DNA from: Hydrangea macrophylla | Taxonomy: Eukaryota > Streptophyta > Magnoliopsida > Cornales > Hydrangeaceae | Direction: 5' to 3' | DNA: 64,000 bases | Assembly (NCBI GenBank): GCA_033977485.1 | Contig: CM066991.1 | Location: 127,057,999 to 127,121,998 of the forward strand | Notes under the pieces: generated by a model | What the model saw: the letters and a program-made list of their open reading frames with translations, nothing else | The model's database searches: none | Told to the model about the DNA's origin: nothing | Position numbers and translations under genes: made by a program | Shown: positions 47,045-57,388 of the stretch, one piece after another | Layout of the letters: every line of letters starts with the position of its first letter | How positions within the stretch are numbered: the stretch's first letter is position 1

Positions 47045-47435
47045 ACCAAACCATTACCTCAGATACCAGGAATAATATCCTATCGATACCTAAGTCGTAC
47101 ATAACACTGTCGCCTCCAATACCAGGAATAATATCCGATCGATATTGGGGTCGCACACCACGCTATCGCCTCAAATAATAGGAATAATATCCGATCGATA
47201 TCTGAGTCGATCACGACCAACCATCGCTTCAGTTACCAGGAATAATATCCAATCGATATCCGAAATGAGCACCTTAGATACCAGGAATAATATCTGATCG
47301 ATATCTAAGCCGTACTCAATACCATCGCTTTGGATACCGGGAATAATATCCGATCGATATCTAAGCCGTACACAACACTGTCGCCTCCAATACTAGGAAT
47401 AATATCCGATCGATATTGAGGTCGCACACCAGACC
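47045..47435. repeat. Roughly 60-bp tandem repeats with ATATCCGATCGATAT core
   Basis: Seven to eight units, each containing ggaataatatccgatcgata with small variations. The core is almost self-complementary around GATCGAT. Unit length varies from about 45 to 65 bp. Confidence 0.9.
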
Positions 47436-47706
47436 GCCACTCTTTACTCTTTTCACGCTTTCTCACACATATGCATGTAGACACAACCTCGACCCTAATA
47501 TGTATGTCAATGTTCACAGTTTGTAGTAACAGTTATTATTCTCAAAGCGGGATGCTCGTTCAACATAGATCTTGGCCTTAATTGCTTCTTATAAGTCCAA
47601 TTTCTAACAGTGAGCCTTTAAAATAGTATATTTGTCAAACAGTTCTTTAAAAACTTTCAAAACCATTTCCAAACAGTTCCTTATACAAAATACAAAAACT
47701 CCTCAA

Positions 47707-47880
47707 AAATGCCCAGGTCGCGCTAGCGGGTTGCGCGCGCGAAGGGTGATGGTTCGCGCGAGTGGGTCGCGCGCGCGAAGGGAGAAATGGGTCGCGCGAG
47801 CGGGTCGCACGCGCGAAGGAGAATGAATCGCGCGCGCGAATGGGGGGATGGGTCGCGCGAGCGGGTCGCACGCGCGAGTT
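47707..47880. repeat. CG-rich array of GTCGCGCGnGCG units
   Basis: About ten runs such as gtcgcgcgcgcgaa and gtcgcgcgagcgggtcgc in 170 bp, an extreme CpG concentration in otherwise AT-rich sequence. Confidence 0.95.
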
Positions 47881-48463
47881 ATCATAGTTTCATTATCTTC
47901 TTCGTTTTTTCCCCTGTTTCTAATTTCAAACTGTATTTTTACCCATTTCTGTTTTATGTTTCAATTATGTCATGCCATTTATGGATTTCTTCGTCTTTCC
48001 GCGTAGATTAAGAATATGCGATCAATTTAAACAAATACAGATTATATCTCTAGATATTTGCAATTAAAGTAATGGTGTCAAAACTTTAAATCAACGGTAC
48101 GTCGCGATACGAATAAATTACTCCGTAGGATTCGAACCGTAACTTATTGGGACTAAGATCTTTCATTCCCAATTCACGGATTTCATTTTGGTTAAATTTT
48201 GTAAAACTCCAATTTTCAAAGCTTTAATGGTGTATCTATATATACACATATACACACATATATACACTGAAATATACATATATATATACGTTGAGAGTGA
48301 GTTTATAATACTCACTGAGGTGATTATACAGAGAATTTTGAGACCGAGAATATCCGCCGAAATATCCGCTGTTAGAAATTTCTCCTCCAATTTCTCTTTG
48401 ATCTTGAGATGTATATATATATAACTATGTATCTGTATGTATATGTATATAATATATATAATC

Positions 48464-48469
<6 letters not shown>

Positions 48470-48512
<43 letters not shown>
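48470..48512. repeat. (GT)n microsatellite
   Basis: Twenty-one uninterrupted GT units inside the family C LTR. Confidence 0.98.
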
Positions 48513-48513
<1 letters not shown>

Positions 48514-48947
48514 GTTCTTAAGAGAGAGCAAGAGAGTGATTGAGAGAATTGAGAGAGTTTTATGAGTCTCAGTGAGTTTGAGATACTGTGAGAGTGAATT
48601 GAGAGATAAAGACTTAGTTATATATTGGTAAAATTGTGTAGGCTCCAAGCAACAAGTGGAAAAAGCACGGTGTGGTTGAGCTCACATGCTCCCGCACCTA
48701 TATCACGATATGGTCGCAGCTTAAAACATAAACTGGTATTTTACGGTTGATATAAAAGATACAGAAAATTATTATTAGAGTAGGAAATAAATTCCCGATT
48801 GCACCAAAAATATAGATATCGATTTTGAAACCATAGAAAATATTTTAATATTTAAGAAAATTATGGTTTGACCCCAAATAAATATTTTGAATAGAAATTA
48901 AATTGAAATAAACATTTATTAACGGAAAAGAAATACAGGGTGTTACA

Positions 48948-49501
48948 AAAAGTAATTTGGAACTTCGTAGCATGTGTTTTAGTTTTGAAGAGTTTTATTT
49001 GAGGGGGCTATGGCCGAAGGTCCCAACTACTTATCTATGAATTTTGTGCATTTGTTTTTGGAGTAAAAACAGCATCTAGTAGTCATGGATTCAAGTCAAG
49101 GTGCACCTAGTACTTATGGTTCATAGGTTGAAGCATCAAATCTTGACGGTTGGAGTGCTTTTTGAAATTGGAACTCTTTAAGCTCTTTTTGGAGATGAAT
49201 ACCAACTCTGTTTATTTTGTGGCTTGCTCCATGGACACTTTTTTTGTGTAAGTTTTTTGGAGATGAGGAGCTACTTTTATTGTGGTTGGTCTATATAATA
49301 TTTGTAAATCTCCAATTATTTTACTTTTGCTACAATATGTAGGAACAAACATAATTTACTATTATATATGGAAAAAGTAAATTTCTGATGTTTGCATTTG
49401 GATGTGGCTCATTTTATTTTTGGTCATAAATGCATAGAGTGCTATTAATTGCCTACAGGTTCAAGCTCATTGATAAGTACATGCATTATATTAACATTCA
49501 T
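48948..49501. other. Spacer, no gene seen
   Basis: Begins with the tail of the 200-bp tandem repeat, then AT-rich sequence without a convincing frame; possibly transposon interior. Confidence 0.4.
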
Positions 49502-50022
49502 TCAAGGTATACATAACTTTCCTTGGCTTACAAAAGGTTGGCCCCTTAGCCACAAAAAAATGCATACAACAAATACAAATGCAACAATCATCTTCAACTT
49601 CTTTTCTTTTGCTTTGTACTCAGATTTTTTTCTCTTCAGTTGCTCAATTTTCCTCTCTAGTTGCTCAATTGTCCTTTGAAGCTCTTCATTCCGTAACCGC
49701 AGTTCCTTATTCATTCTTATCAATTCACTGGCAAATTCAACGCTTTTGTGGACATGTTTGTGGATCATCCCATCGAAAGAAGCCACAATGCATGTTTGAC
49801 TGTAATCGAAAACAAATGCACATGGTAACTTATATTAAATTTGTGTAATATTACACTCTTAAAGATGTCATTGTACTTCACCTGGTAGTTTCTACATCCA
49901 TAGAATCGTCGTCCGGGGTTGTCTTCTGTGTTTGATATTCTAAGTGGAGCTTGTGTATCACAAAAGCACATTACTCTATGTTGCCCATTTGATGAGTGAT
50001 AACTTGACCCTGCACTTGTCAT
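49502..50022 (-). pseudogene. GRF-type zinc-finger, coiled-coil, membrane protein (frameshifted)
   Basis: Exon 1 (50022-49882, 47 codons) starts MTSAGSSYHSSNGQHRVMCF and carries CFCDTQAPLRISNTEDNPGR, RFYGCRNYQ. A GT-AG intron (49881-49800) follows. Exon 2 (from 49799) completes the zinc finger with CGFFRWDDPQTC. In that frame a stop comes eight codons later, but a one-base shift in an A run near 49753 opens a 94-codon reading with a coiled coil (ELRLRNEELQRTIEQLERKI) and a membrane segment (MIVAFVFVVCIFLWL). This order matches the abundant plant GRF zinc-finger family of unknown function. Either a recent pseudogene or an assembly error. A (GA)n tract lies upstream at 50185-50230. Confidence 0.7.
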
Positions 50023-50685
50023 CTACGATGAAAAAACAAAATTGAAAAACTCAACCACTGTAGCATTTTCTCCAACTTTTTGGTAGGGTAAAAATATATG
50101 GAGTTCAAATATTCCAGCAAAAAAAAAAAGTTCAAATAGTGAACCTGTGGAACAATTGTGATTCTATGATGCTTTCTTTGGGAGGGAGAGAGAGAGAGAG
50201 AGATAGATAGAGAGAGAGAGAAGGAGAGAGACCACTGATTTATTAGAGAGGGAGGTCTTTTATAGGCCACGAGGGGCAATATGGTCATATAGGAGAGTGT
50301 TGCCCCACGTGACAAGCAAAATCGTGAAAGTTTTGACGGCTAAACAAACGGAGGGGGTGTTAGTGTCAAACTGGTATACATGAGGGGGTCAGTTTGTTTA
50401 AAAAAAAAAAGTCAGGGGGAATAAGTGAAAACCGGTGATAGTAGAGGGGGTGTTTACATAATTTACCCTAAAATTAACACATATCTCTCAGAAATCAGAA
50501 TGCAGTTTGAGTATATAAGGCAACTCCCTCTATGAAAGTAGTAATGAACTTGATAATGTTATTTGGTGAAAGCTATAATTGGATAATATCATTCTCATTT
50601 TGTTTTCTGTCCTTTTAATCTTGCATGATTACTTGTGACTTGTGAGTACTATTTGTATTTGAAAAAAAAAAATCAAAAAAATTAA
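50023..50685. other. Spacer upstream of the GRF pseudogene
   Basis: Holds (GA)n at 50185-50230 and A/G-rich stretches; no coding frame supported. It would include the promoter of the GRF gene if that was once active. Confidence 0.4.
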
Positions 50686-50969
50686 GGCTTAGTTTGGCCC
50701 CCATGTGGTGCTTCTCCTTTTTTTAAGTACAATTTTATGTTAATTCATTTGATAACTAGTTTATGAGCTTTGCAAAAATTGAACTTAGGGCTTTTTTGGA
50801 GGGGGCTTTTAAAAGCTCTAGAATGGAGCTTTTAAAAGCTCAAGGTTGCTTTTTGATTTCATGATGTCTTTTTGAAGAGTAGTGTGTCACTTGTATAAAA
50901 TTATCAAAGAACTTAGTAATAAATTTCATAAGCTCCTTTTAAAAAGCCACATGGGGGCCAAACTAAGCC
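50686..50969. mobile_element. Tourist-like MITE (PIF/Harbinger type)
   Basis: Terminal inverted repeats GGCTTAGTTTGGCCCCCATG (left) and its complement CATGGGGGCCAAACTAAGCC (right) are perfect over at least 23 bp. The TSD is TAA (50683-50685 and 50970-50972), the PIF/Harbinger signature. Length 284 bp, no coding capacity. The inner aaaagctc/gagcttttaaaagctc repeats give further pairing. Confidence 0.9.
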
Positions 50970-51214
50970 TAACTGTATAAAAAAATTCATAAAAATGGAA
51001 AAAAATCTTTAAAAAAATAAAAAAGTTTTTTTTTTTTAAATAAGTAAAAATATAAAAAAAAATTTAAAAAACGAGTCATTGGATTTGACCCGGCCAAATT
51101 TGACCTGAGCAAACGGGTCGAATATGGGTCAGCGACCCATTTCTTACCCGACCCGTCCAAAACCAACCAAACACGCCCATTTGTCATCTCTTATTAGTCT
51201 ACTTGCATCATGGG

Positions 51215-51400
51215 TCGTTGTCCGACATGTATAGACAACAATAAGCCAGGGGGGCCTCAGGCCAATATCAAAATGACTTCCTCCCATAGACAATCGAGAA
51301 AAAAATCCTTTCACAAATCCCCTACAGAGAATTTGAAACCCAACTCTCCCACAAGGAAAAATGATGGTCATGCCACTAGACTAAGTCAGTCTAGGCTCTG
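51215..51400 (-). repeat. SINE (tRNA-derived), minus strand
   Basis: On minus, an A-box-like TTAGTCTAGTGGCATGA is followed about 30 nt later by a B-box-like GGGTTTCAAATTC, the layout of plant tRNA-derived SINEs. The head is near 51400 (gagcctagactgacttag). The 3' boundary and TSD are unclear. Confidence 0.55.
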
Positions 51401-51605
51401 AGATGTATAGTGAAATGCATATGAACAACACTTCAGTGCAGTTTGATCAGTCCAATTTGTACTGTTCCCCTCATATGTAAACAGTAATTTTTTTAAAAAA
51501 ATATTGTCTAATTTACCATTCTATCGCGGACTGGACTGTGCAAAGAAGTGCTGAGTGCTGTACAATGCATATATATATTGGTTTTCATACTAATATTAAT
51601 ATACC

Positions 51606-51652
51606 CTCCACTCTGTATATATATATATTATATATATATATATACACATATT
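51606..51652 (+). promoter_or_regulatory. TA-rich putative core promoter of the BSD gene
   Basis: TATATATATATTATATATATA lies 85-125 bp upstream of the ATG at 51735, a plausible TATA region. It is also a microsatellite, so the call is weak. Confidence 0.3.
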
Positions 51653-51734
51653 TAAATCGGATTTTCTCTTCCGAGCAGTACCACCGTTCAATTAGATTGG
51701 ACACCGACACTCATTTTTCTTCTCCTACTCGTCC

Positions 51735-53117
51735 ATGGATTTCTTCAAATCCGTATTCTCAGACGATCTACAACCATCAGATTCCCAAACTAGCCCCACC
51801 ACTTCACCACCCAAACGTCACTCCGCCGGCGACCACGATTCGGACCCAGAATCCTCCTCATCGTCAAACCCTATTCCAGATCCAAACCCCAATGTTTCAA
51901 CCATCACCAATGCCTGGTCTTTCGGCAGCAGCCTGATCAAAACCCTAGCATCCAGATCCGAGTCCGTGATCGAGACCTACCGCCGCGATCTGGAGGAGTT
52001 CGGCACCGGACTTCGGAAAGAGACCGCCGTGATCCGAGACGCCGCCAGCCGCGCCGTGAAGGACCTCCCGACGTCGCTCGAGGCCGGCGCCGCGGCGGCT
52101 CAGGAGTCGCTCGAGTCTGTCGGTCTAGCGATCGACAATTTGGGGAACACCGTGACCGAGATCATCACTCACGGTAAGGAATCGATTCTCCCCGATGATT
52201 CAGATAGTGAATTGTCTGATTCTCAGCAAATTAGTGGTAGTATGCAAAATTTGAACTTGAATTCGAAACCGTATAGTAGGTTTGATACCCAAATTCGCGC
52301 GATTCAGTGCGATCTGAAAACGTATTGTGAGGAGCCAGAGGATTTGGATGAGTACAATGACTGGAAATTAGGGTTTGTGATGGATGACAAGGGCGAGGAG
52401 ATTGAGAATTTGATTGAAGAAAATGGGGTCATTGAGGAGATTTATGGTGAGGTTGTTCCAAGTAATGTCGATGAGGAGACCTTTTGGAGTCGTTATTTTT
52501 ATAGGGTTTATAAGGTGAAGAAAGCCGAGGAGGTGAGAGCTAAGCTTGTGAAGAGTGCGATTTCGGAGGAGGAAGAGGAGACTTTGACTTGGGATATTGA
52601 TGATGATGATTATGAAGAGAATGATGGGCCTAAGTTGAAGGGTGATTCAGAGAGAGAGAGTAAAGAGATAAGCTCCTCAGAAAAGAAGGTTGAGAATTCC
52701 GAAGTTGACGGTGTTGAAGAGAAGATTCTGAAGAGAGAAAATGATGACATGAATGTCCCTTCTGAATCCAGGAGTGACAATGTGGTTGATGATAAAGTCA
52801 ATTTAGACGAGTCTGAACTGGGTGGTGATTCTTTGGAGGCGAAGTCTGATGAGAAAGCGTGTTCAGAAGTGAAGACAGATAATGGTGGATCTTGCAAAGA
52901 CAGTGACTTTTCTGTTGTTTCGAGCCAACAGTTGTCACCTGAGGAAGAAGATTTGGGGTGGGATGAGATTGAAGATATTGAGAACAATGATTATATTAAG
53001 ACGAGTTCAAGAGGGAGTCCAAACAAAACTGATTTGAGGAAGCGTATGAGTGTTGCTGAGGAAGAGGAAGATCTGAGCTGGGATATTGAAGACGACGATG
53101 AGCCTGTTAAATCATGA
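51735..53117 (+). CDS. BSD domain-containing protein
   Basis: A single uninterrupted 460-codon frame and the only intact host gene here. The N-terminus (MDFFKSVFSDD) is followed by a Ser/Pro-rich low-complexity stretch (to about 55), an Ala/Glu-rich helical part (60-150) and the BSD domain (about 200-265), with the signature aromatic run ETFWSRYFYRVYK (W251, F255). BSD domains occur in TFIIH p62, synapse-associated and DOS2-like proteins and in an uncharacterised plant family; the plant proteins are of similar length. The last 190 residues are acidic and hold three copies of a motif like EEEEETLTWDIDDDD (about 278-292), EEEDLGWDEIEDIE and EEEDLSWDIEDDDE. Local base composition (GC-rich 5' end) contrasts with the flanks. 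Function unknown. Confidence 0.93.
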   Translation: MDFFKSVFSDDLQPSDSQTSPTTSPPKRHSAGDHDSDPESSSSSNPIPDPNPNVSTITNAWSFGSSLIKTLASRSESVIETYRRDLEEFGTGLRKETAVIRDAASRAVKDLPTSLEAGAAAAQESLESVGLAIDNLGNTVTEIITHGKESILPDDSDSELSDSQQISGSMQNLNLNSKPYSRFDTQIRAIQCDLKTYCEEPEDLDEYNDWKLGFVMDDKGEEIENLIEENGVIEEIYGEVVPSNVDEETFWSRYFYRVYKVKKAEEVRAKLVKSAISEEEEETLTWDIDDDDYEENDGPKLKGDSERESKEISSSEKKVENSEVDGVEEKILKRENDDMNVPSESRSDNVVDDKVNLDESELGGDSLEAKSDEKACSEVKTDNGGSCKDSDFSVVSSQQLSPEEEDLGWDEIEDIENNDYIKTSSRGSPNKTDLRKRMSVAEEEEDLSWDIEDDDEPVKS

Positions 53118-53345
53118 TAAGTTCTACTCTCAAGATAATAAAAGTTTGAACTCTCCCTAATGGGGTTGCCTTTCTGAAGTACTTATTTTTATGGTGTAAT
53201 TGTCATTGTTTTTTGTTCTTATTTAGTATACTGTAAATATGTGTCTTTGTATCTTCTAAACTATTTCAGGTTACAAAACCCATGTTATTGTCACATTTGA
53301 ATTATTCACTTTGTCATAGAAACTTTGTTTCAAATTTCGCCCTCT
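53118..53345 (+). other. Probable 3' UTR of the BSD gene
   Basis: Follows the TGA stop. AATAAAAG at 53138 and T-rich stretches downstream are compatible with plant polyadenylation. Confidence 0.4.
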
Positions 53346-55709
53346 CGCTGAATTTTATTGGCATATCTCAGCGTGTGTATGTGCATGTTTGCGTGTGTGT
53401 TGATCATAACTGACACCTTTTTAGGAAGCAATTGTACCACTCAATGCCATCCCAAAGCGGATTTCCTACCGATTTTGGAACTGGTTAAATGGGAAACCTA
53501 TTGCACGATGCCCACCGAGTGGTCATTTTACGGTAATCTTGGACCCCAGCCCCAGGTATTAATCCGATTATGCATTTGAAACCAAATAGCTAATTAAAAT
53601 TGTGTTTTATATGTCATATGTGGAAAAGCGTATGTTTGATCTACTTCTAAATAATGTCAATTTTCTGTGTATATTGAGATTTATACGAGTAGCCGTAATG
53701 TAGTCTCTTTGAAATGCAGTAAATGAACCAAAATAATCCACTCTTCTCACTTCATCTACTATTTTTGTGGCCTCTCAATGTCTCCTTATTCTGGTAGTTG
53801 TTCATAAGAATTCTTGAACAGTGAACAACCAGTTCTGATATTCACGACCAAGAAGTACTGGATTCTCTTTTGGGTAGGCCCTGAAAGGAGGGCAGGCTGG
53901 AATGCCAACCGTCGTCTATTATTGAATTCACCCAACTGATAGTAGCCATTTGGGGAACGTCCAGTGCCAAAGTCACTGAATGGGTAAGTCGACAATCCCT
54001 AAAATGGACTATGTAATGTACTTTATCTGCTGGGTTAGGGGGGGCATTTTACCAGAGGTTTCTAATCTACCTTTGTGTGATTCCTGTTGAAGCATATACT
54101 CAGGGGTTTATTCTACCGTGATTTTCTGGTGAGTTTAAATCTTTCCAGGTGGTTAGAGAAATAATTACGAATCTTAGCATTTGTTACCGTGGTGGTTATT
54201 CTTCCAATGTTCACTTACATTCTTGCCATAATTTACGTGGTTGCATGTTTTGCTGAGTTTCCAACTTATTTTTTTATTTTCTTGGTTGTTTTCATTCAAC
54301 CAATTCCTTCTTCTAGTAGCAGTTGAGGAGCTTTCTAGCCTCCTCCCCCCAAAGCTCCAACTCACGCACACAGAATCCACTGAGGCCACGAGTATTGATT
54401 TCCAACACTGGTCTATAAATTTGCAGTATCTGCGTTTACGATGACTATTTTTATCACTGTTGGTTGATGTGTTTTAGTGCATCCTATGCTGTTAAAAGCG
54501 CTACTGGTAAGACCCCAGTTTTCAGTGCAAGCTTCTTTTGATGGTATACTTGATACACAGTGCTGATGACTCTAGAGAACTGAGACTCTCCCATGTTTGG
54601 CAATTTTCCAAAGGAGATTTTCTCAATCCACTTGGATTTGGCACTGGGATAGCTGTCTAGCTTGTATGTTTGCGGTTTAGCTTGATGTTTTTTTTTTTAT
54701 TTTTTATCCCACAATGGTTGTCTTCTTGTCTGGTTGATATAAGGCAAGTCCCGCCCAACTCGGTCCAACCTGCCAATTCACAAGGTCTTTGTGAAAGGTA
54801 CATTTGAACATGATTTAGGAGTAGGGAAATTTCCTTTAAGCATTCATGCCCTTCAAGATAACACATTCTATATCATAAGATAGTGATCCTTCACCTGATA
54901 AATTTTTTTTTTCAACAGAAAAAATCAGACATACACAGACCCCTCTAGACCTGCCCACCCAAGCAAAAACACATTATTGATGAGACATTCCATTTGCTTG
55001 TCCATCACCTTAAAGAGTTGGTACATCATATTCAGACTCGAACAACTACCCCAAGTGTAAGCAAAAAATTGAGACAAATGAAACCTGTTAATGAAACTGG
55101 AATGTTTGGCTGACATTACCATGATACCATCCACTACCAAAAGCAAAGTCCTTTCCTCTCAATATTCGTATGTAATCAGAAGTGTCTTGGGCCACAGCAT
55201 ACGGTATGTAATTTGTTGCCGGAAACGTAACAAGTTCACGTCACAACTCAACATTCACGACATCAAACAAATCAACAAGTTACATGTCCCAATGAATTAT
55301 TCGATGGCCAGTTGTGTTTGCCCCCGGTGTCTGTCTGATAGTGGTGCAACCCTTAAAGTTGCTCAAGTAGATACCCTAGCTACGTGCCCCATGGTACAGG
55401 ATAAGAAAATCTAAAATGCTTGTACTGGGCAAGGAACCTTAAGTTTAGCCAATTAAGATTTTATTTTCACAGTTGTTCACTAAACACACTTGAAACAAAT
55501 ATATATATATATATATATACGCCTCCTAGTAGCAACATCTCACATGTCAGCAAGACCGGAGTGGAGAGAACTTCATAATATATCAACAACGGTGTCTATG
55601 GACTTTACAGCAAAAGGGTGCATTTTACATCAGACTGAAGTTCTGAACTTGGTTATGGATAACCTAAATAAATCTACGATGCATTTAGGAAAAATCTTTC
55701 TGATGACTA
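53346..55709. other. Spacer with isolated exon-like stretches; no gene assigned
   Basis: No long frame. Two short stretches look coding-like but were not recognised: 53420-53535 plus (LPILELVKWETYCTMPTEW) and about 55096-55230 minus (AQDTSDYIRILRGKDFAFGS, followed by a possible donor GTAATG). A T-rich run is at 54685-54700. Confidence 0.35.
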
Positions 55710-56150
55710 CTAACTATCTCCGGACAACACCCGTAAAATGGAAAGGAACAGGTTCAGAACGTCCAGATAGAGGCGACTGATGCCCAAATGTACTCGTCAT
55801 ATGTGAACCGTTTGATCAGGTTATCTGTGTCATAAACAATGTTTCCTGAGAAAATCATCTCTCTGATTCTGCCGTAAATAGCAACAGAGGCCGATCTGTA
55901 TCCCATAAGCACATAATACCTGTATGCAATAGTGCATTGGTAATTTGCATGTGATAAGTGATAACTACAGTAATATTATGCCTGTTTGTATGTGTATCTA
56001 CATATAGAAGCATTCAACCTGGATAAAACCAGTCAATAGGAGGACAATAAGGCTGGTGAACAAGATTGGTCCAAGATAGCTGAAGTCCTTGCCCTTCTTG
56101 GACTGAACATTACTATTACTAGCAGTGGTGTACGTGGGAAAACTTGGGGG
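55710..56150 (-). pseudogene. LIFEGUARD/Bax-inhibitor-1 family gene fragment
   Basis: The last two exons of a LIFEGUARD-type (BI-1/TMBIM) membrane protein are recognisable on minus. Exon A (about 56150-56019) reads SKKGKDFSYLGPILFTSLIV, LLLTGFIQ and ends at a donor (CAG, then GTTGAA). Exon B (55919-55710, after an ACAG acceptor) reads VAIYGRIREMIFSGNIVYDT, then DNLIKRFTYDEYIWASVA. At about 55772 one base is missing, so the closing membrane segment (LDVLNLFLSILRVLSGDS and stop at 55712-55710) is out of frame. No earlier exons are found upstream, so this is a truncated, frameshifted copy. LIFEGUARD proteins are ER/tonoplast membrane proteins that moderate cell death. Confidence 0.8.
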
Positions 56151-56743
56151 CCCTAGGCAATTGCGTTGGTGGCCAATGCCCAGGGCCTGGCCTGCATCCA
56201 ACTTGTAAATCATGTGACTAGTCCAGCTAACCATGAAGAGAGTATTTTTTTTTTTTTATAAAACCGCAAGTCCTTAATAAATGCAACTATGCAAGAGCTA
56301 AGTCCTTTGTCCTTGATTTGAAATTTTTTATAAAGAGCACTGGACACTAAATATTTCCTTAGAAGATATCCAGTACTTATAAAGCGTTTGGACCCATAAT
56401 TGTTTTTATGTCAAGATCTCTCTCAAAATCATAATAAACTAGTAAAGCAAATACATAGAAATTTGGAGAGTTTTACTTCCATATTCACCCATTTTAGTAT
56501 TTGGAGAGGGAAATAACATAAATTAAACAAGCAAAGAGGGAAGAACAATAATTTTACATTGTTAATTTATTCTGTTCGACTGTGATGGTTGGTCATGAGG
56601 CGAGGCGGCGATGACAAGCTGGAGAAGCGATCGACAACAAAGGTTGCGATTTCACAGATCTTGACGAGGTTCGAAGAAATGGAGGCACTGGTTGGAATAA
56701 ATGGCCAAATGGGGACTGAATGACCTAAAAAACCAGTATGGGA

Positions 56744-56782
56744 CTTTACACTGGATATTCCTAGTGTAAAAGTCCCATGTTG
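56744..56782. repeat. Short hairpin
   Basis: tgggactttacactgg pairs with cctagtgtaaaagtccca across a loop of a few bases. Origin unknown. Confidence 0.6.
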
Positions 56783-56849
56783 AATTGGAATGCTCAAAAC
56801 TTCCTTCACCCTCCGTAAAAGTCAGTTGCTGCTACATGGTTTCTCCTCC

Positions 56850-57388
56850 CCTATATGGGTAAAGATCAATTTTGAAGTCACCATTAGCAATCACTCCTGA
56901 TTTCTAGCCGCAGTGTTAGAGACGATAAGGCAAAGATCGTCAATGCCCATGTGTGGAACTTTTCCCAGACGAACTCAACGATATCAATTGCCTTAGTTAA
57001 ATCCTTGGGTTATAAAAATGTCATCTTTGAAGGTGATTCTCTCCTGGTGTGATCCCCTTCTCAATTGAGATTCCTCCCTGGATTCGCCCATTGATTCCTT
57101 TATCTCTGAAGCTCGGTATTTTTTGGCTAATTCTTTTTGTTTTTTTGGCATGTATCTAAAATTCCTAAATCTGCAAATTCTGTTGCTCACAAACTAGCCT
57201 ACTGGATCCTTAATTGCTCGTTTAAAGGCCCTATTGTGGTTGATAATCTTCCTCCACTTGTGTTAATGGAAGACAGACAACCCGCCTTCTATCTTTTGTT
57301 TCCTTTATGTTTTTGAATGAATTTACTCCCTGGGAAAAAAAACAAAAAACAAAAAAAAACAAAAAAAAACAAAAAAAAAAGAAAAAGA
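56850..57388 (+). mobile_element. 5'-truncated LINE 3' end (RNase H domain and poly-A tail)
   Basis: A degraded RNase H (RVT_3-type) domain typical of plant L1-like elements: PIWVKINFEVTIS near 56850, then after a frame change RDDKAKIVNAHVWNFSQ, ISIALVKSLGYKNVIFEGDS at 56985-57045, and SANSVAHKLAYWI near 57175. Stops interrupt it (for example after LLV at 57050). It ends in an A-rich tail with a few C and G (57334-57388). The upstream parts are missing, as usual for truncated LINE insertions. An RNase H-like host pseudogene is less likely given the tail. Confidence 0.75.

Larger units (their letters stand above)
46459..48947 (-). mobile_element. Gypsy-type solo LTR, family C
   Basis: Starts TGTCACGCCCCGACG and ends ACAGGGTGTTACA, with exact TSD AAAAG (46454-46458, 48948-48952). 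Minus orientation is inferred from the TGTAACACCC start shared with family B and from the hairpin-like CAGCTTGCATAAGCTG near 46830. It contains two unusual internal arrays (47045-47435 and 47707-47880) and a long (GT)n at 48470-48512. No coding region. Confidence 0.9.

Noticed and set aside
47045..47435. CRISPR-like appearance of regular GATCGAT repeats
   Set aside because: Units are degenerate tandem repeats in a plant LTR, spacers are not unique, and there are no cas genes; CRISPR is not expected in a plant nucleus.
47632..47871. Arg/Ala-rich overlapping frames on both strands
   Set aside because: Produced by the CG-rich array; composition alone keeps them open.
48163..48648. 161-codon minus frame with a poly-HT tract
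   Set aside because: Runs through the (GT)n microsatellite of a solo LTR; low-complexity artefact.
44556..51196. One 6.6-kb hAT element spanning both TAGGGGTGGCAAA-like ends
   Set aside because: The ends differ at several bases and flanking 8-bp sequences do not match, so a single element is not supported.
52610..52987. 125-codon open frame antisense to the BSD gene
   Set aside because: Shadow of the acidic, Ser/Glu-rich coding strand; the plus strand carries the recognised domain.
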